From the NCBI RefSeq assembly GCF_009193265.1, contig NZ_VZZZ01000001.1, positions 1,157,892-1,221,891 on the forward strand: a DNA stretch of 64,000 nucleotides. The letters run 5' to 3'. The notes beneath the pieces were generated by a model, which was not told the DNA's origin, searched no databases, and was given only the letters and a program-made list of their open reading frames with translations. This DNA comes from Marinobacter changyiensis (GTDB lineage: Bacteria; Pseudomonadota; Gammaproteobacteria; Pseudomonadales; Oleiphilaceae). Both the position numbers and the translations under genes were made by a program. Below are positions 26,886-36,569 of this stretch, piece by piece. Each line of letters starts with the position of its first letter. Within the stretch, counting starts at the first letter, position 1.

Positions 26886-27974
26886 TCAGGATTTATGACC
26901 AGTGTCGAGTTTTCGTTCAAGGTTCTGGCTGTAGCGGGACATGCCGAAACAGAAGATCCAGAAACAGAAGGCCACGAAGACATAGCCTTCTGTGGTGACA
27001 TTCCGCCAGGCTGGATCGGTGATGGTTGACTGGACCGCCCCCAAAATATCGAACAGGCCAATAATGAGTACCAGCGTGGTGTCCTTGAACAGGGAAATGA
27101 AGGTGTTAACAATACCGGGAATAACCAGGGTCAGTGCCTGGGGCAAAATCACCAGCCCGGTTTTGCGCCAGTAGCCAAGGCCCAGGGCACTGGCGGCTTC
27201 GTATTGGCCTTTCGGTATCGCCTGCAGACCCCCTCGTACCACCTCCGCCATATAGGCTGACTGCCAGAGGATGATGCCGATCAACGCCCGCATCAGCTTC
27301 TCAAAGTTAACGCCGTCCGGCAGGAACAGGGGCAGCATCACGGAAGCCATGAACAGCACGGTGATCAACGGTACCGCTCGCCACACCTCAATAAAGACCA
27401 CGCACAGGCCACGGATGATAGGCATATCCGAGCGCCGTCCAAGCGCCAGCACGGTCCCTATGGGCAGGGCTGCAAGAATCCCGACATAGGCCAGAATCAG
27501 CGTCAGCATCAGGCCGCCCCAACGGCTGCTCGGAACCTCTTCCAGACCGAACCAGCCGCCGGGGATCAGGATGTATCCGATCAGCGGCAGGCCGGTCAGC
27601 CCGAAGATACCGAACCACTTGCGGGCCGGGAAGCGCTCGATGAACTGAGGCGCGAAGGCCACCGCCAACAGCCCGAACATGATATCAATGCGCCATTGCA
27701 GGGCATCGGGATAAAACCCGTAAATAAAGAAGTTGAGGCGCTGACCGATGAACAGCCAGCAAGCGCCCTCACCACTGCAGTCAGCGGCGGTTTCGCCGGT
27801 GAAAGTCGCTTCAAGGAACACCCAGTTGAGCAGCGGCCCCACACTCGTGACCACCAGATAGGCAGCTACCAGCGTCAGAACGATGTTGTACCAGCTTGAA
27901 AACAGGTTTTTTCGTACCCAGCCAATTACGCCGATCTCCTGCCGGGGCGGTAATTCCGATGGAAGGCTCATCAT
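26886..27974 (-). CDS. aapM: Amino acid ABC transporter permease (AapM-type)
   Basis: A 362-residue HisM-family permease with about eight membrane helices. The N-terminal half holds an extended periplasmic loop characteristic of AapM/BztC, and the C-terminal half carries the EAA coupling motif (QYEAASALGLGYWRKTGLVI). It starts inside the last codons of aapQ (4-bp overlap), so it is translationally coupled to it. Confidence 0.94.
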   Translation of the reverse strand: MMSLPSELPPRQEIGVIGWVRKNLFSSWYNIVLTLVAAYLVVTSVGPLLNWVFLEATFTGETAADCSGEGACWLFIGQRLNFFIYGFYPDALQWRIDIMFGLLAVAFAPQFIERFPARKWFGIFGLTGLPLIGYILIPGGWFGLEEVPSSRWGGLMLTLILAYVGILAALPIGTVLALGRRSDMPIIRGLCVVFIEVWRAVPLITVLFMASVMLPLFLPDGVNFEKLMRALIGIILWQSAYMAEVVRGGLQAIPKGQYEAASALGLGYWRKTGLVILPQALTLVIPGIVNTFISLFKDTTLVLIIGLFDILGAVQSTITDPAWRNVTTEGYVFVAFCFWIFCFGMSRYSQNLERKLDTGHKS

Positions 27975-29158
27975 CGCTCCTGCAGCGCTACAGCGCGGTT
28001 GTAGATATTCATGAGAACCGAAATGATCAGGCTGATGGTGAGATAAACAGCCATGGTAATGGCCACCACTTCAACCGCCTGGCCGGTCTGGTTCAGGGTG
28101 GTACCCATGAACACGGACACCAGGTCCGGGTAGCCGATTGCCGTTGCCAGTGAGGAGTTTTTCACCAGGTTAAGGTATTGGCTCGTCAACGGCGGAATGA
28201 TCACCCGCATTGCCTGGGGAATCACCACCAGCCGCAGGGTCAGGCTCGAGCGCAGGCCAAGGGCACTTGCTGCTTCTGTCTGGCCATGGCTGACGGCCAG
28301 AATTCCGGACCGGACGATTTCAGCAATGAAGCTCGCGGTGTAGAGCGACAGCGCGATCCAGAGCGCGGCCAGCTCCGGCAGGATAGAGGCTCCGCCGGTG
28401 AAGTTAAAACCGGTCAGCGATGGCATTTCCCAAACCAGGGGAGCCCCGGTCAGAACAAACACCAGCACGGGTAATGCGACAATAAGTCCCAGACCCACCC
28501 GGAAAGCAGGAAACAACTGGCCGGTTTTGAGCTGACGTTTCTTGGCCCACCGGTGAATGAAAATTGTCGCCAGGATCCCGGCGACCAGCGCCGCCATTAC
28601 CCAGCCAAAACCCGGCTCGGCCGCCGCTGTGGGGAAGTAAAGGCCCCGGTTGCTGAGAAACAGCATGTCAGCCACATCAATGCTTTGACGTGGGCTGGGA
28701 AGATTTTGCAGCACCGCAAAATACCAGAAGAATATTTGCAGTAGCAGTGGGATGTTACGGATGGTTTCGACATAAACCAGCGCCAGCTTGGCAATCAGCC
28801 AGTTACTGGAGAGTCGTGCTACACCCACAATAAAGCCGAGGATGGTGGCCGCTACAATGCCCATGGCCGAGACCAGCAAGGTGTTGAGCAGACCCACCCA
28901 GAAGGTGCGGCCGTAAGTCATGGTGGAGTCGTAAGGGATCAGGCTCATGATGATGCCAAAGCCCGAGGTCTGATCAAGGAAGCCGAAACCGGTGCTGATA
29001 CCGCGACTTTCCATATTGCTCAGGGTGTTCTGGAACAGTGTCCAGCCAAACCAGAAAACAGCTGCAAGAGCGATGGTCTGGAATACAATCGTCCGTATCC
29101 TGGGATCATTCCAGGGTTTGGGACGCGTGCGCACAGGAGTAATATTGGATTCGTTCAT
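27971..29158 (-). CDS. aapQ: Amino acid ABC transporter permease (AapQ-type)
   Basis: A 395-residue permease partnering AapM. Eight or so membrane helices, a mid-protein loop between helices as in AapQ/BztB, and the EAA motif QTEAASALGLRSSLTLRLVV. Together with AapJ, AapM and AapP it forms a general L-amino acid importer with broad specificity (glutamate, aspartate, histidine and others in known relatives). Confidence 0.94.
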   Translation of the reverse strand: MNESNITPVRTRPKPWNDPRIRTIVFQTIALAAVFWFGWTLFQNTLSNMESRGISTGFGFLDQTSGFGIIMSLIPYDSTMTYGRTFWVGLLNTLLVSAMGIVAATILGFIVGVARLSSNWLIAKLALVYVETIRNIPLLLQIFFWYFAVLQNLPSPRQSIDVADMLFLSNRGLYFPTAAAEPGFGWVMAALVAGILATIFIHRWAKKRQLKTGQLFPAFRVGLGLIVALPVLVFVLTGAPLVWEMPSLTGFNFTGGASILPELAALWIALSLYTASFIAEIVRSGILAVSHGQTEAASALGLRSSLTLRLVVIPQAMRVIIPPLTSQYLNLVKNSSLATAIGYPDLVSVFMGTTLNQTGQAVEVVAITMAVYLTISLIISVLMNIYNRAVALQER

Positions 29159-29255
29159 GGAGAAACCCGAACTACGCCCCTGATGACCAGGGGCAACTGA
29201 ACGTCAAACATTCCGGCCACATCAGTAATGGCCGGAATGTCATGGCTATCGGGTA

Positions 29256-30278
29256 TTAACGTACCGGAGGGGCGTACATGATGCCTCCGTTACTCCACAA
29301 AGCGTTCAGACCACGGTCGAGTCCCAGTGGAGTGTCCGGTCCGACATTACGGTCATACATTTCGCCGTAGTTACCGACAGTCTGGACGATACGGAAGCCG
29401 AAATCAGCGGGCAGGCCGAGTTTCTCACCCATGTCGCCGGTGGTACCCAGCAGACGCTGAATCTCCGGGTTTTCAGACGACTTCATCTCCACCACGTTAT
29501 CTTGGGTTACGCCCAGTTCTTCGGCGTTGATCTGAGCGAACAGTGCCCATTTGACAACGTTGAACCACTGATCATCACCCTGGCGAACAACCGGGCCAAG
29601 AGGTTCCTTGGAAATAATGTTTGGCAGAATAATGGCACTACTGGGGTCCTCCAGCTTGCTGCGTAACGCGGCCAACTGTGAGCGGTCGGAGGTCAGAACA
29701 TCACAACGGCCGGCGGCAAAACCACTGACAGTCTGTTCGGAGGTGTCAAACACCAGCGGGTTGAATTTCATATCTTTGGTGCGGAAGTAGTCTGCCAGGT
29801 TCAGTTCCGTTGTTGTGCCCGCCTGTATACAGACCGTGGCGCCATCAAGTTGCTCAGCGTTATCTACGCCCAGCTTCTTGCTGACCAGGAAACCCTGACC
29901 GTCGTAGTAGTTGGTGCCGGTAAAATTGAGGCCCAGAGAGGTATCTCGGGTCAGGGTCCAGGTGGTGTTACGGGACAGAATGTCGATTTCACCGGACTGC
30001 AACGCGGTAAACCGCTCTTTTGCCGTCAGCGGTGTGAACTGGACCTTGTCGGCACTGCCGAAGACTGCGGCCGCGACGGCACGACAGGTATCCACATCGA
30101 TGCCGGTCCAGTTGCCCTTGTCGTCGGGTTGGGAAAAGCCCGGCAAACCTGTGGTTACACCACATTGCACATGACCCCTTGATTTTACATCATCCAGGAT
30201 CGAGGCCAGCACGTTGCCTGTCATCAGGGTGCCGGCAAGCGTTGCCGCAACTGCGACGAGTGAGAGTCGTTTTTTCAT
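29256..30278 (-). CDS. aapJ: Periplasmic amino acid-binding protein
   Basis: A 340-residue family 3 solute-binding protein. Signal peptide MKKRLSLVAVAATLAGTLMT, then GHVQCGVTTGLPGFSQPDDK, the family signature region GNWTGIDVDTCRAVAAAVFG, and the AapJ-type NTTWTLTRDTSLGLNFTG. The C-terminus VGPDTPLGLDRGLNALW is typical of AapJ/BztA. First gene of the operon, about 100 bp ahead of aapQ, behind a sigma54-like promoter. Confidence 0.95.
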   Translation of the reverse strand: MKKRLSLVAVAATLAGTLMTGNVLASILDDVKSRGHVQCGVTTGLPGFSQPDDKGNWTGIDVDTCRAVAAAVFGSADKVQFTPLTAKERFTALQSGEIDILSRNTTWTLTRDTSLGLNFTGTNYYDGQGFLVSKKLGVDNAEQLDGATVCIQAGTTTELNLADYFRTKDMKFNPLVFDTSEQTVSGFAAGRCDVLTSDRSQLAALRSKLEDPSSAIILPNIISKEPLGPVVRQGDDQWFNVVKWALFAQINAEELGVTQDNVVEMKSSENPEIQRLLGTTGDMGEKLGLPADFGFRIVQTVGNYGEMYDRNVGPDTPLGLDRGLNALWSNGGIMYAPPVR

Positions 30279-30326
30279 TATCGTAAGTCTCCGAAGTTTC
30301 GGTTAGGTATTCAGCCAATGCATAGT

Positions 30327-30342
30327 AGCAAGGTGTAAGCCA
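30327..30342 (-). promoter_or_regulatory. Sigma54 (RpoN) promoter for aapJQMP
   Basis: Read on the minus strand, TGGCTTACACCTTGCT has the GG and GC pairs at -24/-12 with correct spacing against TGGCAC-N5-TTGCW. It lies about 50 bp upstream of the aapJ start. Nitrogen control through RpoN and NtrC is known for amino acid uptake in other bacteria. Confidence 0.65.
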
Positions 30343-30405
30343 GACTACATAACCCACTGATTATTATTGGTATTAGGTTTTAACTCTGAGAGCGGCGGTA
30401 CAACC

Positions 30406-30465
30406 TGGTGCATGCTTTCCATAAAATCGACCCGTATTGGTGCATTCAGGCCGGAATTTGGTGCA
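30406..30465. promoter_or_regulatory. Three TGGTGCA boxes, candidate NtrC half-sites
   Basis: TGGTGCA occurs at 30406, 30438 and 30459 as direct copies, 65-140 bp upstream of the -24 element, the distance expected for an enhancer. TGGTGCA is the half-site of the NtrC palindrome TGCACCA-N3-TGGTGCA. No perfect full palindrome is visible; TGCACTGTCGGTGTA at 30461 is a partial one with short spacing. The remainder of 30279-30640 shows no gene and must also hold the jet operon promoter. Confidence 0.45.
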
Positions 30466-30640
30466 CTGTCGGTGTACCACAATCTCAGAGTCAGAGCGTG
30501 CCTTTCATAAGGACTTCGCATCTATAGTAGTCGATGAAATTACAAAAGCTCAATATCTGCGACTTAAGTAGAAGAAGCTGCGCCATTAAAGTGCTAATGC
30601 TGCCACAATTATTTCCAAAAACCACGGATAAAACCGGTTT

Positions 30641-31450
30641 ATGAACCTTAGCCACTACATCCAGAGAATCCGGCAGGGTGAACCTGTGAATTATCACGGC
30701 TTCGTCAAACATCTGCCTGCGGCGATCCGGAGTCGCCATCAAAGGCTGTTTAGCACTGAAAAAGTGGCCGCCAACCGATGGCAGGTAGACTGTCTTGACG
30801 CCGGACTCCTTGATGAACTTGAGGCTGAAGCAGCAATGCCTCAAAATCGTACCGAGGCGGCTTTGCTTGGTGACTCCCATCGCCGCCAGACCGATACCTC
30901 CTTTTTATTGGTTTATCATAGTGCCCTAGCTGATTGTCGTCCTGCGGTCGTCGTTCTGACAGCCAGCGAACAACGGCAGGATTTCGTCGCCAAACCCAAT
31001 GTCCTGCTGATCGAGAACGAGCAGAACTTTGCCCGGCCAGAGCCAATGTTGGCCTTTGCCGCTCACTGCTGTGGCACGGCGCTCAGCCTCGACAATACCG
31101 ATGTCGTACTTGCCGGAGGCAACCGTATTGTGCGGTCGCTTAATGTCACCTGGCTAGGTCAGTACCGCCGGGTTTTATGTGCTTTCGATTATGATCTGGG
31201 CGGATTGCGAATATACTCCTCCCTGCGCACCAGGCTGGGCGACGGCGTTTTGTGGGTGCAACCCCAGAGGTGGCAGAGTTACCAGGGCCTGTTCAGGATG
31301 AAGCCTAAATCAACTGAGCGTGCTTTGCAGGCCATTGAACTGGCCCGCCAACTAGGGTTTGTTGGCCTGGCTGAAACATTTCGCAATACCGGCCATTTTA
31401 TGGAGCAGGAAATGATCCTGGAACTTGCAGTATTACCCGGAGAGTCATAG
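30641..31450 (+). CDS. jetD: Wadjet protein JetD / MksG, Toprim nuclease subunit
   Basis: A 269-residue protein predicted to cut plasmid DNA in the Wadjet (MksBEFG) system, which extrudes loops of circular DNA and cleaves small closed circles. The C-terminal half is a Toprim domain: LLIENEQNF gives the catalytic Glu (residue 125) and FDYDLGGLRIY the DxD pair (183, 185). The end RNTGHFMEQEMIL is typical of JetD. It is shorter than the roughly 380-400 aa I recall for many JetD proteins, mainly at the N-terminus, which may mark another subtype. Gene order is unusual: jetD comes first. The stop overlaps the jetC GTG by one base. Confidence 0.82.
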   Translation: MNLSHYIQRIRQGEPVNYHGFVKHLPAAIRSRHQRLFSTEKVAANRWQVDCLDAGLLDELEAEAAMPQNRTEAALLGDSHRRQTDTSFLLVYHSALADCRPAVVVLTASEQRQDFVAKPNVLLIENEQNFARPEPMLAFAAHCCGTALSLDNTDVVLAGGNRIVRSLNVTWLGQYRRVLCAFDYDLGGLRIYSSLRTRLGDGVLWVQPQRWQSYQGLFRMKPKSTERALQAIELARQLGFVGLAETFRNTGHFMEQEMILELAVLPGES

Positions 31451-34401
31451 TGAGCCCTGATCAGTTTGGATTCCGTATCAGGCGGCTGGTGCTGGTCGAT
31501 TCCGCGGGCTTTTGCTACGTCGAAATCCCCGTTGACGAGCATGCCGTCATCCTCGGAACCGGTAACCTGGGCAAATCCAGTCTGTTGAATTCCCTGCGCC
31601 TGTTTTTGCTGCCGGAGGGTAATTTCCGCAACAGTCGCAAGAAGTTCTCGTTTAGAAACGCCAGCGCAGGCAGTTTCTACTCCAATGAAGAAAGCTACCA
31701 ACACTACTTCCCGGGTCAGTACAGCTTTCTGGTTATGGAAGCAGAAAACCCGGCCGGCGTGCATTGCCAGATTCTTTACCGAGACCGCTCCAGCGATCTG
31801 AGTTATGGCCGGATGTTTGTTCCTGCGCCCTATGAGGATCTTCGGCCCCTGTTCTGGACTGCAGGCGGGGACGAAGACGGTGTTGGCCATGCAGTGTCCG
31901 GTTTGTCGGTCAGCAAGGTAGCGGAGGCGATCAAGAAGCTGTCCCGTAACGTTGTCGTCACCAGTGATCCCAACAAACTCAAAACCATGCTCTACAGCAG
32001 CGATCTGATGTCGCCAGATGCGGTGCGCTACTCGGTATTGCCGTTGGCAGATGGCGATGAGCGCAAAGTTCAGTCCCTGCGTACCCTCATCCTTCTGTTA
32101 TTTGAAATGAAGGCGGACGACCGCGCGATGGCCGACGCGGTCGCCAGTATCATCGAGGCGGACAAGAAATTTGCCGACGACGCCTTCGATTTCGACATCG
32201 ACCAGTTCCTGCTGCGCCACGAAGAATTGAAGTCCCAGGATGAGCGTCTCACCCGCATTGAAAAGGAGCGGCCCCGGTTCGACAAGCTGAACCAGTCCTA
32301 CCTTCGCCATCAGACGATGGCGAACAGCCAGGGTGAATTTGCGGCTTTTCGTGATGGCCTGGGCGTCGCGCTGGCGCAATCCCGGGAGAGTCATCAGCGG
32401 GCAAATAACGCCCGGGCAGACATCCGGGAAACCGCCCGGCATTCCGAGCGTCAGGTTAAAGGCCTGGAAGACCAGCTCAAGGAACTGAATGGCGAGATCA
32501 GAACCCACACCCGCAACCTGACCAAGGCCGAGGATGACCAGCGCCGTGGCGAGCTGATGATGGCCCGCTATGCCGGTATGGGTCACGATGACATTCGCAG
32601 TATCCTCACAGAGGAGCTGGAAGCATCGGAGTCTCAGCTGCGGGCCTTGCAGAACGCGGCCCAGGCCCAGGTCCAGAAGCAGCGCCTGAACGACCAGATC
32701 AGCGCCATTGACCGCCGACTGAAGCAGCTGATTGATCGTCAGCAGCGCCAGAAGTGGCAATTGCATCGCCAGTTGGACGAATCCGTGGTGGCGCCGTTGC
32801 AGGCGCTGGATTCACGCCTGGTGCTGGCGAGCCCCGGCCAGGCTCTGGACGACAGAACCACCGCGACGATTCAGGCCTTCGCAGAGCTGTTTACGCCCGC
32901 CAATGAGGTGTTCGAATGGTTCGATACCGAGTTCAATCGCTTGCCGTTGCACCAGGAGGACCTGGAGGCCCAGCGTCAGAAGTGCTCCGATGAGCGGCGC
33001 GAACTTCAACGCCGTCTTGAGGAGCTGGTTGAGAGCGACAACGAAGCCCTGGACCGCCCCCGCAAGATCGCCGATACCGAGCAGGAAGTAACGGCTGCAA
33101 AACAGGATCTGGAACTGCTGGAGCGGCTGCCAGCGGCCCGAATAAACAGCCAAGATGCCGACGCCGGTATCCGTGACTGCGAGAAGGTCAAAGCTGAGAC
33201 TGAAGGCGCGCTGGCGCTGGAACGGGCACGGCTCGAGGCGGTGCAGGAAAAACTCGCGCAGGCTGACGCCGAGCTGCGGCGGGCGACCGAGCGGGAGAAC
33301 GAGTTTATCCAGCTCAATAAAACCGTCGGTTCCCTGCAGCACCGTATTCCGGTGCTGGCGGCCGCCACTGCGCCGGCTGCCCTGCCGCCGGAGGCTCTTA
33401 CCCTGGTGGCGCTGGATGATATTGCCCGCCAGCTGGATGAGCTTACGGAGCTGCGTCAGTCGATCCTGAACCACCTTAGGCATTTCGAACGCGAGGGCAC
33501 CCTGGAGGATCGTGAGGCTCAACTCCAGCACGACAGTCCCGCGGCTGAGGTTATCAGGGAAAGCTTCCAGCGGCTGGCTCAGGTATTTTCCGAGCTGACC
33601 GAGCAGGAGCAGTTATTGCGTGGCCAGATTACCGCCCATAACGAGACCGTCGCCAGTTACCGTCAGGCTCTGAAGGCCAACAGTGAGCACATCCGGCGGT
33701 TCGAGAGCCAGCTCAATGGCGAGCTTGAGGGTGTCACGATCAACGACCTGGTGGAAATCCGGGTGGATATTCATACTGACCCGAAATTCCGCAACCTGGT
33801 GGAAGAGTCCGAGGCCATTGACCCCTATTCTGACCGACTTCAGTCCGACGCTTTCTATGACCGGCTGCGGGTGTTTGTAGCGGAATTCTTCAGTGACCAG
33901 TCCCAGGGTTACCGGTTGACCATGGATAAGGTCATCACTGGCGTGTCCTACCGCACCCGCAAACAGGACAGCACCGGCCTGGACACCAAGGGCCAGTCCA
34001 CCTCCACAACTGCCCTGATCAACCTTGAACTGGTACACAGGCTGCTGCGCCGAGTGCTTTATCCGGGCGTACACCTGTCGTTCCCCATGGTGCTGGATGA
34101 ATTGGCGAGTGTGGATGTCAGTCAGATGCCAGCGCTGCTGGACCGGCTCAAGGGCCAGGGCTTCAACCTGTTTTCCGCTGCCACCCACAGCGCCAGCCCG
34201 GAAGTGATCTACCAGGTTGGCCGACACCTGGAAGTGGGTCAGATGCGCACTTCGCGTCCTTACGATAGCCGCCGTACCCTGGTGTTCTGGGGCGGCGCCG
34301 AAGGCTTCGCCCGCAACGGCACCCAGAGCTGGCTTGACCAGTCCCAGTCCAGTCTTTGGGATAGCACCCGGGAACCCGAGCCGGCGGGCGAAAACCCATG
34401 A
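31450..34401 (+). CDS. jetC: Wadjet protein JetC / MksB, SMC-like ATPase
   Basis: The 983-residue motor of the system. Walker A is GTGNLGKSS (36-44), the SMC signature is in GQSTSTTALINLEL (from 848) and Walker B is MVLDELASVD (from 880). The middle (about 260-790) is a long coiled coil interrupted by a hinge-like region around 470-510. Such ATPases extrude DNA loops using the JetA kleisin and JetB. Start is GTG 31450 (TAGTG with the jetD stop), and the stop overlaps jetA by four bases. Base composition matches the core genome, so the operon is not freshly acquired. Confidence 0.9.
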   Translation: MSPDQFGFRIRRLVLVDSAGFCYVEIPVDEHAVILGTGNLGKSSLLNSLRLFLLPEGNFRNSRKKFSFRNASAGSFYSNEESYQHYFPGQYSFLVMEAENPAGVHCQILYRDRSSDLSYGRMFVPAPYEDLRPLFWTAGGDEDGVGHAVSGLSVSKVAEAIKKLSRNVVVTSDPNKLKTMLYSSDLMSPDAVRYSVLPLADGDERKVQSLRTLILLLFEMKADDRAMADAVASIIEADKKFADDAFDFDIDQFLLRHEELKSQDERLTRIEKERPRFDKLNQSYLRHQTMANSQGEFAAFRDGLGVALAQSRESHQRANNARADIRETARHSERQVKGLEDQLKELNGEIRTHTRNLTKAEDDQRRGELMMARYAGMGHDDIRSILTEELEASESQLRALQNAAQAQVQKQRLNDQISAIDRRLKQLIDRQQRQKWQLHRQLDESVVAPLQALDSRLVLASPGQALDDRTTATIQAFAELFTPANEVFEWFDTEFNRLPLHQEDLEAQRQKCSDERRELQRRLEELVESDNEALDRPRKIADTEQEVTAAKQDLELLERLPAARINSQDADAGIRDCEKVKAETEGALALERARLEAVQEKLAQADAELRRATERENEFIQLNKTVGSLQHRIPVLAAATAPAALPPEALTLVALDDIARQLDELTELRQSILNHLRHFEREGTLEDREAQLQHDSPAAEVIRESFQRLAQVFSELTEQEQLLRGQITAHNETVASYRQALKANSEHIRRFESQLNGELEGVTINDLVEIRVDIHTDPKFRNLVEESEAIDPYSDRLQSDAFYDRLRVFVAEFFSDQSQGYRLTMDKVITGVSYRTRKQDSTGLDTKGQSTSTTALINLELVHRLLRRVLYPGVHLSFPMVLDELASVDVSQMPALLDRLKGQGFNLFSAATHSASPEVIYQVGRHLEVGQMRTSRPYDSRRTLVFWGGAEGFARNGTQSWLDQSQSSLWDSTREPEPAGENP

Positions 34402-35792
34402 ACAAGCGCTTCAGCACCCTGGAGACCACCCGCATCCTGTTCGAGCATCCCAAAGTGATGTTCCGGCTGATCGAGCGCATGGACGCCAGTGACACCCGCT
34501 ATGTGCTGGAGAGCGACCTGGTCCACACCGTGCTGGAATACGCCAGTGGTCTCCGTAAAGCCGATCAGGAACGGCTGCGCAGGGCGTTCAGCAGCGATAA
34601 CCTGTTCCGCAGCGGCATGGTGATTGATATTGATAAAGTGGCGGGGGAGCGTCGGCTGGTATTTCAGGAGGCCTTGCTGGGGCTGATGCGAGCCTGTAAC
34701 GCGTCGCTCTATCAGGAACTGACCGACGCCCGGCTGCGCTCCTATCTGGTGACCTTGCGGGATGTCCGGGACCGACTTACCGGAAGCACCTTCAGCGAGG
34801 TCGATCCGGATTTCACCGAGCTCCGGGAAGACCTCAACGAGCGTATCAGCCAGCTGATTGGCGTGTTGCGTCAGAACATTTTCCGCATGCAGACCATCAG
34901 CGCCGAGCTGGCGGACCTGTCTGGCGAGGCCAGCCGGGGTAATGAAGCGTTCGGCGAGTTTCGCCAGAACCTGTTTGAACAGATCACCACCCTGTATGAG
35001 CGCCATATCAAACCGACGCTGGTGTTCCTGAATCCGGACTCCCGGCTATCTGATGGAGTTAGCCTGTTCGGCACCCTGCAAGGTATTCGGGAGCTGCTGG
35101 AACGCAACGATCAGCAGGCTACCGCGGATCAGATTTTCCGGGCGGCCCTGAGCCTGAACGCCATGCACCGGCCCATTCAGAAGGTCGCCGTCGAGGTTGA
35201 CCACTTCCTGCGCAAAACCCGTGTCGGGATGGTCCAGTACAACACCATGGAACATCATTTCCAGCGCCTGCGCAGCCTGCTGGAGGACACCCAGACCCAG
35301 GACCTTCGAAAAACCCGCCTTGATGGCCGCGAGTTTGTCCAGAGCACGGCCTGGCTGTCAGGCCTCAAGGGCCACTGGCGGCCCCGGCAATACGCCTTTG
35401 GCGAGTCGGAAAGCTATTATCATCTGCTGTTCTCGGAGCTCCACCTGCGGCTTACTGATCTGAAGCGGCAGCACCAGGCTCCCGTACTGCCGGAACTGGC
35501 AGCCCAGACCAACGGCCCGGCCATGGACATCCAGCGGGTTGAGAAGCTGTTTCGCTGGGTGGACTCACTGGAGCTGCGTCCGACCTCGGACCTGGTGCTG
35601 GAGCTGCATGGTCGTCTCGAAAATTTTATCAGTGGCTACCACTTTCCGGATCTGCTGGTGGCGATGAACCGGCTGTCCCACACCGATCTCGCGCCCCTGA
35701 CGCTGGTTACTACCAACCGTTTCCGTCAGCTTGGGCAGGATAACAACGAACAATACATCTACCGTAAACGCAGGCTACAGCATGCAGAATGA
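34398..35792 (+). CDS. jetA: Wadjet protein JetA / MksF, kleisin
   Basis: A 464-residue helical protein that bridges the heads of the SMC dimer. It has no catalytic motif; the pattern RFSTLETTRILFEHPKVMFR at the N-terminus, several long amphipathic helices and a winged-helix-like C-terminus (QRVEKLFRWVDSLELRPTSD) are those of the MksF/JetA family. ATG 34398 overlaps the jetC stop (ATGA), and its own stop overlaps jetB by 11 bases. Confidence 0.82.
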   Translation: MNKRFSTLETTRILFEHPKVMFRLIERMDASDTRYVLESDLVHTVLEYASGLRKADQERLRRAFSSDNLFRSGMVIDIDKVAGERRLVFQEALLGLMRACNASLYQELTDARLRSYLVTLRDVRDRLTGSTFSEVDPDFTELREDLNERISQLIGVLRQNIFRMQTISAELADLSGEASRGNEAFGEFRQNLFEQITTLYERHIKPTLVFLNPDSRLSDGVSLFGTLQGIRELLERNDQQATADQIFRAALSLNAMHRPIQKVAVEVDHFLRKTRVGMVQYNTMEHHFQRLRSLLEDTQTQDLRKTRLDGREFVQSTAWLSGLKGHWRPRQYAFGESESYYHLLFSELHLRLTDLKRQHQAPVLPELAAQTNGPAMDIQRVEKLFRWVDSLELRPTSDLVLELHGRLENFISGYHFPDLLVAMNRLSHTDLAPLTLVTTNRFRQLGQDNNEQYIYRKRRLQHAE

Positions 35793-36387
35793 TGAGCATC
35801 CGGTGATCGGGGAAGAACGTAACGGTTTTGAGGGTATCCTGCCCCGGGATTCCGCCGCCCTCTATCGGGAGCTGGTCGCCGGCCGGGTCATCCTGCGGGA
35901 ATCCTACAACCCGCACCGGTCGGAACTGGAAGACAACCGACTGTACAATCTGGTCTATAACCACCTCAGCCACTTTCGCCGGCTTTATGAGCACCTGGGC
36001 TTTGAGCTGGTCTTCAGCGAGCAGGGCGCGTTCTTCTATATTCGCGAGAACACTGACGACGAGAGCGAGGAACACGACGAAAATGCTTTCCGGGTCCAGG
36101 TGATCCTGCTGATCATCGGTCGTTATTTCGCCCGCACCGGGCGGGACCTGGACTATCTGGGCCGTGCGGATGCCGGTCTGAAAGAAGACGACCTCAACGC
36201 CATCAGCGCGGATGAAGAATATCAGGACATTCTCCGCGCCGCCCGTCTGGATAAAGGCCTGCCGGGCGCGCTGGACTACCTGTCGAGCCGGAACTTCCTG
36301 TTCAAATCCGGCGCCAGCCGGTATTTCCTGAGTTCAGCCGGCATGTTTTTTCTGCGCGCACTGGTCGAGGAGTACGAAAGCCGCTAA
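35782..36387 (+). CDS. jetB: Wadjet protein JetB / MksE, KITE-like subunit
   Basis: A 201-residue protein, winged-helix (KITE) partner of the kleisin. Recognisable stretches are LYNLVYNHLSHFRRLYEHLG and FFYIREN with a long acidic loop (DDESEEHDEN), then VQVILLIIGRYFARTGRDLD. The start is put at ATG 35782 because upstream codons lie in jetA and are not conserved in character. Last gene of the operon; 180 bp of non-coding DNA follows. Confidence 0.8.
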   Translation: MQNDEHPVIGEERNGFEGILPRDSAALYRELVAGRVILRESYNPHRSELEDNRLYNLVYNHLSHFRRLYEHLGFELVFSEQGAFFYIRENTDDESEEHDENAFRVQVILLIIGRYFARTGRDLDYLGRADAGLKEDDLNAISADEEYQDILRAARLDKGLPGALDYLSSRNFLFKSGASRYFLSSAGMFFLRALVEEYESR

Positions 36388-36569
36388 CTTCCCGGATTTT
36401 CAACGTAGTGTCCGCCACCGGATACAACCGTGTGGAGCCTGCCTTCGTACAAAGGCCCGGGAAGGGCTTTTGTCACGATTTCATAAAGTTTGCCTCTGAC
36501 CTGTAACCTTCGGGCGTGTCATGGGTCTACCATGCACCGACAGATAAACTCATCCATTCAGGTGAACCC

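Noticed and set aside
30491..30880. Minus-strand reading frame across the jet operon promoter
   Set aside because: It covers a regulatory region and the start of jetD, and its translation shows no protein-like pattern.
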